From: JBIOWF01 sp044868295
GTDB lineage: Bacteria > Actinomycetota > Actinomycetes > Streptosporangiales > Streptosporangiaceae
DNA length: 19,468 bases
Direction of reading: 5' to 3'
Assembly: GCA_044868295.1 (NCBI GenBank)
Contig: JBIOWF010000269.1
Location: forward strand, 1-19,468
Of this stretch, positions 1 to 6,548 are shown piece after piece. The position numbers and the translations under genes were made by a program. How positions within the stretch are numbered: the first letter of the stretch is position 1; every line of letters starts with the position of its first letter. The notes under the pieces were generated by a model. It did no database searches, was not told the DNA's origin, and saw nothing but the letters and a program-made list of their open reading frames with translations.

Positions 1-38
1 CTCGAAGATCAGCCGATACCTCGCGACAGGGTACCCCG

Positions 39-143
39 CTACAGGTACTGGCCGGTGTTGGCGACCGTGTCGATCGAACGGCCGGCCTCGGTGCCCTGCT
101 TGCCCTGCACAAGGGTGCGGATGTAGACGATCCGCTCGCCCTA
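39..143 (-). other. Untranslated C-terminal tail of ARC/Mpa beyond the amber codon
   Basis: Reading the minus strand in the arc frame past the TAG at 143-141 gives 33 uninterrupted residues beginning GERIVYIRTLV, passing through GRSIDTVANTG and ending QYL, followed by TAG at 41-39. This closely matches the end of known Mpa proteins (the Mycobacterium tuberculosis protein ends in GQYL). The full frame 1802-39 would give a normal-length protein of 587 residues. The tail shows no further decay (no frameshift or second internal stop), so the nonsense change is recent, an assembly error, or read through. Confidence 0.9.
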
Positions 144-1802
144 CTTGCCGGAGATGCGGGCCCAGTCGTCGGGGTTGGTCGTGTTGGGCAGGTCCTCGTT
201 CTCGGAGAACTCGTCCACGCAGGCGGCCAGCAGATGCGCGATCCGCAGGCCCTTCTGCCCGGTCTCGAGGAACTGCTTGATGGCCATCTTCTTGCCGCGG
301 TCCACGATGTTCTGGATCATGGCGCCGGAGTTGAAGTCCTTGAAGTACAGGACTTCCTTGTCGCCGTTGGCGTAGGTCACCTCGAGGAAGCGGTTCTCCT
401 CGCTCTCGGTGTACATCCGCTCGACGACCCGCTGGATCATGCCCGCGATCGTGCCTTCCCGGCTGTCGCCGTGCTCGGACAGATCGTCGGCGTGGAGCGG
501 GAGCTCGCTGATGATGTACTTCGAGAAGATGTCCTTGGCCGCCTCGGCGTCCGGACGCTCGATCTTGATCTTGACGTCCAGGCGGCCGGGCCGCAGGATC
601 GCCGGGTCGATCATGTCCTCGCGGTTCGAGGCGCCGATGACGATCACGTTCTCCAGGCCCTCGACGCCGTCGATCTCCGACAGCAGCTGCGGGACGATGG
701 TGTTCTCGACATCGGACGACACGCCCGAGCCCCGGGTCCGGAAGATCGAGTCCATCTCGTCGAAGAACACGATCACCGGGGTGCCCTCTGAGGCCTTCTC
801 CCGAGCCCGCTGGAAGACCAGGCGGATGTGCCGCTCGGTCTCGCCGACGTACTTGTTGAGGAGCTCGGGACCCTTGATGTTGAGGAAGAAGCTCTTGCCG
901 GACTGGCCGGTCTTCTCCGCGACCTGCTTGGCCAGGGAGTTGGCGACGGCCTTGGCGATGAGCGTCTTGCCGCAGCCGGGCGGGCCGTACAGCAGCACAC
1001 CCTTCGGCGGGCGGAGCTTGTGCTCCCGGAACAGGTCGGCGTGCAGGTAGGGAAGCTCGATGGCGTCCCTGATCTGCTCGATCTGCCGGCTGAGGCCGCC
1101 GATCTCCTCGTAGGAGATGTCGGGAACCTCTTCGAGAACGAGCTCCTCGACCTCGGACTTGGGAATGCGCTCGTAGACGTAGTTGGAGCGGGGCTCCAAC
1201 AGGAGCGAGTCACCGGCCCGGATCGGCTGGTCCAGCAGCGACTCGGCCAGCTTGACAACACGCTCCTCGTCGGCGTGCGAGATCACCAGAGCCCGCTCGC
1301 CGTCCTCAAGGAGCTCCTTCAACATGACGATCTCGCCCACGTCTTCGAAGCCGAGGGCTTCGACCACGTTGAGCGCCTCGTTCAGCATGACCTCCTGGCC
1401 ACGCTTGAGCGAGTCGGCGTCCACCGCCGGGCTGACGTTCACCCGGAGCTTGCGGCCCCCCGTGAACACCTCGATCGTGCCGTCTTCCCTGGCCTCAAGG
1501 AAGACGCCGAAACCGGACGGCGGCTGCGCCAGCCGGTCGACTTCCTCCTTGAGGGCGATGATCTGGTCCCTGGCCTCCTTGAGAGTGGAGACCAGCCGTT
1601 CGTTCTGGCTCGTCAGTGCGGCCACTTGGGCCTGTGCCTCATGGAGACGCTCTTCGATGACCCTTGCCTGCCGGGGGGACTCCGCCAACTTCCGGCGCAA
1701 CGCGGTGATCTCCTCTTGCAGGAAGGAGACCTGTGTTGTGAGGTCAGCGACCTCCCGTTCGCGCTGCGCGGCTCGAGCTTCTGCGTCGTCGCGAGCTGCC
1801 AC
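141..1802 (-). CDS. arc: Proteasome-associated AAA+ ATPase ARC/Mpa, truncated by an in-frame amber codon
   Basis: Hexameric unfoldase that recognises pupylated proteins and feeds them into the 20S proteasome in the cytosol. The 553-aa product has an N-terminal coiled coil (about 10-90, Pup-binding in the family), tandem OB-type domains (about 95-230) and an AAA module: Walker A GPPGCGKT (273-280), pore loop KYVGE (317-321), Walker B VIVFFDE (343-349) and RPGR (404-407). The GTG start at 1802 is fixed by a full anti-SD match, AAGGAGGTGA, 6 nt upstream. The frame stops at TAG (141-143) just after WARISGK. Family members continue with K-GERIVYIRTLV and end in GQYL, and exactly that tail is encoded in the same frame down to a second TAG at 39-41. 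A single base change (AAG to TAG) explains the cut. ATPase parts look intact, but the 20S docking tail is lost. It lies 205 bp downstream of trmI. A sequencing error cannot be excluded. Confidence 0.95.
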   Translation of the reverse strand: MAARDDAEARAAQREREVADLTTQVSFLQEEITALRRKLAESPRQARVIEERLHEAQAQVAALTSQNERLVSTLKEARDQIIALKEEVDRLAQPPSGFGVFLEAREDGTIEVFTGGRKLRVNVSPAVDADSLKRGQEVMLNEALNVVEALGFEDVGEIVMLKELLEDGERALVISHADEERVVKLAESLLDQPIRAGDSLLLEPRSNYVYERIPKSEVEELVLEEVPDISYEEIGGLSRQIEQIRDAIELPYLHADLFREHKLRPPKGVLLYGPPGCGKTLIAKAVANSLAKQVAEKTGQSGKSFFLNIKGPELLNKYVGETERHIRLVFQRAREKASEGTPVIVFFDEMDSIFRTRGSGVSSDVENTIVPQLLSEIDGVEGLENVIVIGASNREDMIDPAILRPGRLDVKIKIERPDAEAAKDIFSKYIISELPLHADDLSEHGDSREGTIAGMIQRVVERMYTESEENRFLEVTYANGDKEVLYFKDFNSGAMIQNIVDRGKKMAIKQFLETGQKGLRIAHLLAACVDEFSENEDLPNTTNPDDWARISGK

Positions 1803-1808
1803 GCCCCG

Positions 1809-1818
1809 TCACCTCCTT
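1809..1818 (-). promoter_or_regulatory. Strong ribosome binding site of arc
   Basis: AAGGAGGTGA on the minus strand is a complete match to the 3' end of 16S rRNA, 6 nt from the GTG at 1802. It decides the start codon and implies high translation. Confidence 0.85.
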
Positions 1819-1842
1819 CCCCGTCGAGAACGACTACTCAAG

Positions 1843-1870
1843 ACCCTACCTATCTTGGCGCTATACGTAA
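1843..1870 (-). promoter_or_regulatory. Possible arc promoter
   Basis: On the minus strand TAGGGT (1848-1843) fits the TANNNT -10 pattern, with TTACGT (1870-1865) 16 nt upstream as a poor -35. It lies about 40 nt before the arc start, inside the 205-bp gap between trmI and arc, so arc may have its own transcript besides read-through from trmI. Confidence 0.3.
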
Positions 1871-1916
1871 CCTGGCCGGGCAGTGTTCGTGTAGTTACAT
1901 TGGGTGTTCGGTGTTT

Positions 1917-1967
1917 GGTACCTTATGGACCGTTTATTCAGGTCAGCATAAGGAACCCGCCCTTATG
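1917..1967. repeat. Three copies of CATAAGG in the trmI-arc gap
   Basis: CATAAGG occurs at 1947-1953 on the plus strand and at 1927-1921 and 1967-1961 on the minus strand. The pair 1947-1967 forms a perfect 7-bp inverted repeat around a 7-nt spacer. The similarity extends in two copies to CATAAGG(A/T)ACC. The two minus-strand copies are 40 bp apart. Upstream of arc this could be a regulator binding array or an RNA hairpin; no regulator is identified. Confidence 0.4.
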
Positions 1968-2007
1968 TTCCCGTGTCACGCGGCTTTGCCGGTTTGTGGC
2001 TGAATCG

Positions 2008-2871
2008 TCACGCTGTTTCGATCCCCTCTCCATACGCACCCTTGGCTGGGCGTCGCCGCCGTGGCGGCGGCGACACTCCGTCCGCCATGCGACGGGCAGT
2101 GATGAGAAAACCGGTGTGCCCCACCATGCGGTGATCCGGCCGTACGGCAAGCCCTTCTACATGCCAGTCGCGAATCAGGGTCTCCCACGCATGAGGCTCC
2201 GTGAAACTCCCGTGTTCCCTGAGGGTTTCGACGGTACGCGACATCTGCGTGGTCGTCGCCACATAACAGCAGATCACACCCCCTGGGGTGAGCGCCTTCG
2301 CGGCGGCGTCGACGCACTCCCACGGAGCGAGCATGTCGAGGATCACGCGATCGACGTCCGCATCGTCGAGCGCCGAGACGAAGTCGCCGACCACGAGGCG
2401 CCACTGCTTCATGGGGCCGCCGTAGAACTTCTCCACGTTCTTGGTCGCCACTTCGGCGAAGTCCTCGCGGCGCTCGTAGGAGGTCACCGAGCCCTCCGCG
2501 CCGACCGCGCGGAGCAGGAAGCAGGTCAGCGCGCCCGACCCCACCCCGGCCTCCACGACCCGGGCCCCGGGGAAGATGTCGGCCATGCCGACGATCTGGG
2601 CCGCGTCCTTCGGATAGATCACCGCCGCGCCGCGCGGCATCGACACCGCGTAGTCCTGCAGCAGATGGCGGAACGCCAGGTAGGAGGTGCCTCCGGAGGA
2701 GCGGACCACCGAGCCCTCGGGCTGCCCGATCAGGTCGTCATGCGGGATCCACCCCTTGTGCGTGTGGAAGACGCCGCCCTCTTTCAGCGTCACCGTGTGC
2801 CGCTTGTTCTTCGGGTCGGTGAGCTGAACCTGATCTCCGGCCTGGAACGGGCCGTGCCTGCGAAAACCCAT
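2008..2871 (-). CDS. trmI: tRNA (adenine-58-N1)-methyltransferase TrmI
   Basis: SAM-dependent enzyme that methylates N1 of A58 (and A57 in some relatives) in the T-loop of tRNA; family members are tetrameric and cytosolic. With the ATG at 2871 the protein has 287 residues: a small beta-rich N-terminal domain (GPFQAGDQVQLTDP at 7-20, FHTHKG), the family signature MPRG (78-81) and YPKDA (86-90), SAM-binding EAGVGSGALT (107-116), acidic E133 and the catalytic-type DMLAPWE (179-185). The C-terminus is a basic extension (PPPRRRRPAKG). The frame is open to a GTG at 2913, but the family begins close to the GPF motif, so I prefer 2871. No Shine-Dalgarno is visible before either start; a TATAGC box 9 nt upstream of the ATG suggests a leaderless or near-leaderless mRNA. 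Gene order trmI-arc is conserved in actinobacteria. Confidence 0.93.
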   Translation of the reverse strand: MGFRRHGPFQAGDQVQLTDPKNKRHTVTLKEGGVFHTHKGWIPHDDLIGQPEGSVVRSSGGTSYLAFRHLLQDYAVSMPRGAAVIYPKDAAQIVGMADIFPGARVVEAGVGSGALTCFLLRAVGAEGSVTSYERREDFAEVATKNVEKFYGGPMKQWRLVVGDFVSALDDADVDRVILDMLAPWECVDAAAKALTPGGVICCYVATTTQMSRTVETLREHGSFTEPHAWETLIRDWHVEGLAVRPDHRMVGHTGFLITARRMADGVSPPPRRRRPAKGAYGEGIETA

Positions 2872-2879
2872 GCTGGAAA

Positions 2880-2889
2880 GGCTATAGCC
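2880..2889 (-). promoter_or_regulatory. Possible leaderless-type -10 box of trmI
   Basis: GGCTATAGCC is a perfect 10-bp palindrome containing TATAGC 9 nt before the preferred ATG of trmI. Actinobacterial leaderless genes often have a -10 element at this distance, and no ribosome binding site is seen here. The last base departs from TANNNT, so this is tentative. Confidence 0.25.
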
Positions 2890-2921
2890 ATTGGCGTGTA
2901 CGGCCGCCGCCACACGAGCCC

Positions 2922-2943
2922 GGCCGATCTCTGGCCGATCTCT
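2922..2943. repeat. Tandem 11-bp repeat GGCCGATCTCT x2
   Basis: Two exact adjacent copies (2922-2932 and 2933-2943) in the 299-bp divergent gap between trmI and the GNAT gene. The rest of this gap (2944-3170) shows no convincing gene or strong promoter. The function of the repeat is unknown. Confidence 0.6.
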
Positions 2944-3170
2944 CCGGGCGGCCCCATGGCGGTATCCGCGACGCGCTGTGTCGCCGGGCTTCTTCTGCGT
3001 GATTTCCCGGTTGTGGCGACCGATCGGCCATTCGCGGGGCGAGCGACGCAGCTGCGGCGAATCCGCTGTGGCGAGGTCATCGAGGCCGGTCCCGCCCCTC
3101 CCCGGGCACGCCCTGACGTCGGACGTGAAACGGCTCGCGGAACCGGCGCCCGAGCTGGTACCAATGGGGC

Positions 3171-4268
3171 GTGTTACCGCGCGATGTGATTTCAGCCGGG
3201 CCGGTCGTCCTTCGCGTACCGGCGGCGGGAGATGCCGACGCGGTGGCCCGTGCGTGCGCCGATCCGGGGATCGCCCGATTCATGCCGGTCATCCCCGTGC
3301 CCTACAGGCGCGAGGACGCGCTGTTCTGGGTCCGCACGATTGTGGCGAGCATGTGGGAGACCGGAGGCGCCGAGTTCGTGATCGCGGATTCCGGCACCGG
3401 AGAGGTCCTGGGCGCCGTCGGCCTCAAGCCGCCGGACCGGCTCGGCAACAGCGAGATCGGCTACTGGGTGGCGCCCTGGGCGCGGGGACGGGGCGTCGCG
3501 ACGGCAGCCGTCCGGGCGCTGACCGAGTGGGCCTTCGCCCACGGCGTGCCGCGGATCGCGCTGCTCGCCGACGTGCAGAACGTCGCCAGCCAGCGGGTCG
3601 CGTACGCGAGCGGGTTCGAGCGCGAGGGGGTGTCGCGCGCGGCGGCGACCGGGCGCGACGGTTCCCGGGCCGACTTGGTGGCCTTCGCCCGCCTGGCCGC
3701 CGACCCAGGTGACGCGATCGCGCGGACCCTGCCGGATTTCCCCGGCGGGACTCTGACCGACGGCGTCGTACGGCTCACGCCGCTCACTCCGGGCGACGCG
3801 GACGACTACCACGCGATGATGTCCACACCGGAGATGTACGGATTCAGCGTGCCTCCGGTGCCGCCGGACTTCGCGGGCAGCCTGCGGCGATGCAGGTATA
3901 CGGGCATGTGGTGGCTGGCCGGGCAGCGGGCGGAGCTGGCCGTCCGGTCGGCGGCGGACGACTTCGCCGGGCACCTCCAGCTGGTGGACATCGACCCGCT
4001 TCTCGGCCAAGCCATGATCGGTTACAGCCTGTCGCCCGGCCACCGAGGCCGGGGGGTCATGACGCGGGCGGTGAACCTGCTCGTGGGATGGGCGTTCGAG
4101 AACACCTCGATCGGCCGGATCATCGCGGGCACCGCCCCGGACAACACGGCCTCGCACCGCGTGCTCGAACGGGCCGGGTTCACCCGCGAACTCCTCGTCA
4201 AGGGCCTGCTGCCGGGCCCGGACGGCACCCGAGTCGACGATCTCCGCTGGGCCCGAGTCCGCCCCTGA
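3171..4268 (+). CDS. Tandem-domain GNAT family N-acetyltransferase
   Basis: 365-aa protein made of two complete GNAT folds of the RimJ/RimL type. Domain 1 (about 10-178) has the acetyl-CoA pyrophosphate loop ARGRGVA (104-110) preceded by EIGYWVAP, and NVASQRVAYASGFEREG. Domain 2 (about 198-365) repeats the plan: MIGYSLSP, HRGRGVM (291-297) and DNTASHRVLERAGFTREL. The enzyme should transfer acetyl from acetyl-CoA to an amine, either a protein N-terminus or a small molecule; the substrate cannot be read from sequence. Both domains keep the binding loop, so both may be active. The start is GTG 3171 with only a weak purine stretch (GGGG) upstream. It stands alone, divergent from trmI and closed by a strong hairpin. 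Confidence 0.88.
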   Translation: MLPRDVISAGPVVLRVPAAGDADAVARACADPGIARFMPVIPVPYRREDALFWVRTIVASMWETGGAEFVIADSGTGEVLGAVGLKPPDRLGNSEIGYWVAPWARGRGVATAAVRALTEWAFAHGVPRIALLADVQNVASQRVAYASGFEREGVSRAAATGRDGSRADLVAFARLAADPGDAIARTLPDFPGGTLTDGVVRLTPLTPGDADDYHAMMSTPEMYGFSVPPVPPDFAGSLRRCRYTGMWWLAGQRAELAVRSAADDFAGHLQLVDIDPLLGQAMIGYSLSPGHRGRGVMTRAVNLLVGWAFENTSIGRIIAGTAPDNTASHRVLERAGFTRELLVKGLLPGPDGTRVDDLRWARVRP

Positions 4269-4294
4269 CCCGCGGACCTCCGAGATCAACAACC

Positions 4295-4319
4295 GGCGCC
4301 CGGCCTGGGCCGGGACGCC
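4295..4319 (+). terminator. Hairpin terminator after the GNAT gene
   Basis: GGCG-CCCGGC, loop CTGG, GCCGGG-A-CGCC: a 10-bp GC stem with one bulged A, starting 27 nt after the GNAT stop. There is no U-tract, as is common in high-GC actinobacteria. It should separate the GNAT gene from the chimeric remnant downstream. Confidence 0.6.
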
Positions 4320-4360
4320 TCACGGGGACACGGCGGCCGGAGAGGAAGCGGCCCCTGCTC

Positions 4361-5269
4361 ATGGTCGTCCCCGCGACCATCGTTTCCTCGATCATCGGCG
4401 CGCTCAACGGATTCGTCTTCGCCAAGCTGCCGTTCCGCGGCGCCAATGTGACGTTCGCGGCGATGCTGCTCGGAATGTTCATCCCCTACCAGGTCATCCT
4501 CGTCCCGCTGGTACGGTTCCTGCAGTTCATCGACCTGTACGGGACGTTGCAGGGGCTGATTCTGGTGCGCATCATCTATGGCGTCCCCATCACCACACTG
4601 ATCTTCCGCAACTACTACCGCCAGATTCCCGACGCGATTCTGGAGGCGAGCCAGGTGGACGGAGCCTCCAACCTGCAGATCTTCACCCGGGTCATGCTGC
4701 CGCTGTCGATGCCGGGGTTCGTGGTGTGCGCCATCTTCCAATTCACGAACATTTGGAACGACTTCCTGTTCGGCATCACGGTCGTGCCCGACCCGACCAA
4801 GCAGCCGATCACGGTGGCGCTGAACAACCTGTCGGGGAACTTCTCGGTGCAGTGGAACACGGTCATGGCCGGGGCCGTGATCGCCGCCGTTCCCACCGCG
4901 ATCGTCTACATCCTGCTCGGCCGGTTCTTCGTGCGCGGGCTGACCGCGGACACTCCGTGGCGGGCCAACAACCTCGCTCCGCACCGGGAGCTCGTGCGCC
5001 GCGTCACCCGGACCGTGCGGCGGGCCGGCTATCCACTGATCTTCACGGAACGCATGGGCGTCGAGACGAACTCGCACCAGTGCGGCACCGTGGTCATGGG
5101 CACCGACCCGGCGCGCAGTGTCCTCGGCCCGACCTGCCGGGCTCATGAAGTGGACAACCTGTGGGTGGTCGACAGCGCGTGCTTCCCGTCCTCTGCCGCC
5201 CTCAACCCGGCCCTCACCATCGCCGCCAACGCCCTGCGCGTCGCCGCGACCGGAGGCATCATCGCCTGA
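4361..5269 (+). pseudogene. Chimeric remnant: carbohydrate ABC permease (N-terminus missing) fused in frame to a GMC oxidoreductase C-terminus
   Basis: From ATG 4361 the frame gives 302 residues. Residues 1-196 are a MalG/UgpE-type inner-membrane sugar permease: five hydrophobic segments and the EAA loop that docks the ATPase (EASQVDGAS...MLPLSMPG, about 94-118), then FTNIWNDFLFG and the usual end GRFFVRGLTA. About 80-90 N-terminal residues including the first membrane helix are missing, and the in-frame sequence upstream of 4355 is not permease-like. At about 4946 the frame passes directly into the C-terminus of a GMC flavoenzyme. A weak purine run (GGAGAGGAAG, 4340-4349) lies 11 nt before the ATG. 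Neither half can do its parental job. The simplest reading is two deletions in a former sugar transporter/oxidoreductase operon. A new membrane protein is possible but unlikely. Confidence 0.8.
4946..5269 (+). pseudogene. GMC oxidoreductase C-terminal fragment (3' half of the chimera)
   Basis: About 105 residues starting near DTPWRANNLAPHREL. They hold the GMC C-terminal signatures: NSHQCGTVVMGTDP with the conserved active-site His, NLWVVDSACFPSSAALNPALT with the second active-site position (Asn) and the flavin-side helix IAANALRVA. GMC enzymes are normally 500-550 residues; the FAD-binding GxGxxG half is absent. The fragment ends at TGA 5267-5269, 2 bp from the convergent stop codon of the CHAT operon. 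Confidence 0.8.
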
Positions 5270-5279
5270 CGTCACGTCA
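5267..5279. other. Inverted repeat spanning two convergent stop codons
   Basis: TGACGTCACGTCA contains TGACG/CGTCA arms around TCA. The plus-strand TGA (5267-5269) ends the GMC fragment and the minus-strand TGA (5274-5272) ends the last CHAT-operon gene, leaving 2 bp between coding regions. It is too short to be a convincing terminator and may be a junction scar. Confidence 0.4.
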
Positions 5280-5805
5280 GCATGTCGTCGATCATCTGGA
5301 CGAGCCCGCGCGCCTGCTCCGCCTCGGCCTGCCGTCCGATCTCCTCGAAGAGCCGGGCGGCAACGCGGGCGTGATCGAGCGCCTCGGTGACCCGGCCCCC
5401 TCGGTGGAGGATGAGGTGGGCCATGTCCTGGTGGGACCGCGCGGCCCGGAAGCGATCATTGATGCGTTCGTCCAGCCGGATGGCCTGCTGGAGGTGGAAG
5501 CGCGCCTTCGCGCGATCGCCGAGCTGCTTGTAGATCGTGCCGAGCTGGTGGTGGAGCACGGTCAGGTTACGGATGTCGCCTTTCGGCAGGACGCGAAGCG
5601 CCTCCGAACAGCAGGCTTCGGCCCGGACCAGCAATTCGCCCGCTTCGGGGGGAGGGGTAAAGGTGAGCAGCCCGGGCTTGCCGATGTCGATGTCTCCCGA
5701 CCGCACCTGCTCATGCAGGGCCCGCTCGGCGATCTCGTCCGCGAGCCGTGTGAAGCGGAACCCGAGTTGACTGAGCCGCTGGGCTTCGGCCAGCGCGTCC
5801 GTCAC
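5272..5805 (-). CDS. Small TPR protein, last gene of the CHAT operon
   Basis: 177-aa, almost wholly helical protein. Residues about 70-165 form three TPR-like helical hairpins (CCSEALRVLPKG.., HHQLGTIYKQLGDRAKARFHLQQAIRLD, ARSHQDMAHLILHRGGRVTEALDHARVAARLFEEIG); the N-terminal 50 residues are unassigned. TPRs bind peptides or partner proteins; no catalytic motif is visible. The GTG start at 5805 overlaps the stop of the preceding gene (GTGA), so translation is probably coupled. It resembles the TPR section of the CHAT protease in style, suggesting an adaptor or decoy for the same ligand. The specific function is unknown. Confidence 0.8.
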   Translation of the reverse strand: MTDALAEAQRLSQLGFRFTRLADEIAERALHEQVRSGDIDIGKPGLLTFTPPPEAGELLVRAEACCSEALRVLPKGDIRNLTVLHHQLGTIYKQLGDRAKARFHLQQAIRLDERINDRFRAARSHQDMAHLILHRGGRVTEALDHARVAARLFEEIGRQAEAEQARGLVQMIDDMLT

Positions 5806-6548
5806 CGCTCGGCCCCGTCATCCGGCTGCGCCTTGTCGGCTGGCTCCGCTTTGTCGGCTGACTCCGCCTTGTCGTCTCGCGGGTTGAGCCGGACGGACTG
5901 GATGCTGTCCGGCAGTGCGGCGGTGTAGGGGATGATCCCTCCTGCCCGCTTCCGGACGGCGGCGGAGAGCGCCAGCCGGGCCGACGCCGGGCGGCCATGC
6001 GGAATCATGATCACCATTTCAAGGTCGTGTCTTCCGTCGAAGTCGCTGGTCTTGGTGCGGCGAAACCACCACTCGGGATCGGATGTCCCTTCACCATGGC
6101 CAAGCAAGATGTACTCCTTGGCCCCAAAATCTTGTTTTTCGCCAACTTTCACAACTGCTTTGAATGGAACGCTCAGCTCAAAATCGAACGCGCCTGATCG
6201 CTGCCGTATCGGGATGTCGAGCCGACGCGGCGCCAAACCCCATGCCACCGGAGGCTCCCCCTGATCGTCGTCACACGTGAGGGCGACCGCGACGACCGCG
6301 CGCCGCAAAGCCGTGTCCCCTGACGCGAAACTGCAGGGAAAGGACAGGACCACAGCGTCGTAACGACCCTCGTTGGCGTGCAGGTATTCAGCGACGCGCC
6401 CGGGCAATGTGGACCGGGCGGGATCGAACGGCATCAGGAGCGGAATTCCCATACTGACCCGCCCCTTCAACCTGGTGCTCGTACCCGGCGACCGATCGCC
6501 GGACTGGAGCAGGTCGATATCCACCCATTTCGTGTCGTCCGCGCTCAC
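5802..6548 (-). CDS. Unrecognised 248-aa protein of the CHAT operon
   Basis: I do not recognise a named family. The sequence alternates hydrophobic strands with little helix: VVLSFPCSFASGD (67-78), RRAVVAVALTCDD, AWGLAPRRLDIPI (102-114), FDFELSVPFKAVVKVG (121-136), DPEWWFRRT (158-166), HDLEMVIMIPHG (174-185) and GGIIPYTAALPD (203-214). This pattern fits a beta-sandwich-like core. The last 25 residues are a charged tail with three ADKA-type repeats. There is no signal peptide or clear membrane helix. GTG start at 6548 and stop at 5802 both overlap neighbours by GTGA, so it is made with the CHAT protease and TPR proteins and is a candidate substrate or effector (inference). The middle of the gene (about 6000-6200) is AT-richer than its neighbours. 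Confidence 0.75.
   Translation of the reverse strand: MSADDTKWVDIDLLQSGDRSPGTSTRLKGRVSMGIPLLMPFDPARSTLPGRVAEYLHANEGRYDAVVLSFPCSFASGDTALRRAVVAVALTCDDDQGEPPVAWGLAPRRLDIPIRQRSGAFDFELSVPFKAVVKVGEKQDFGAKEYILLGHGEGTSDPEWWFRRTKTSDFDGRHDLEMVIMIPHGRPASARLALSAAVRKRAGGIIPYTAALPDSIQSVRLNPRDDKAESADKAEPADKAQPDDGAER
5831..5884 (-). repeat. 18-bp tandem repeat encoding a charged tail
   Basis: About three 18-bp units (5831-5848, 5849-5866, and a decayed 5867-5884) encode successive (A)DKAE(P/S) hexads near the C-terminus of the 248-aa CHAT-operon protein. Such repeats vary in copy number by slippage and give a flexible acidic/basic tail. Confidence 0.6.

Noticed and set aside
828..2003. 391-codon open frame on the plus strand antisense to arc
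   Set aside because: Shadow of arc: high GC leaves opposite frames open; composition is Leu/Val/Gly/Asp-rich with no domain, while the minus strand encodes a clear AAA+ ATPase.
3890..4360. Upstream in-frame extension of the chimera into the GNAT gene
   Set aside because: Translated sequence is Arg/Pro/Gly-rich, overlaps a real gene in another frame and crosses the terminator hairpin; not permease-like.
4286..5275. 329-codon minus-strand frame opposite the permease/GMC chimera
   Set aside because: Asp/Arg/His/Gly-rich mirror composition typical of a shadow; the plus strand has real permease and GMC motifs.
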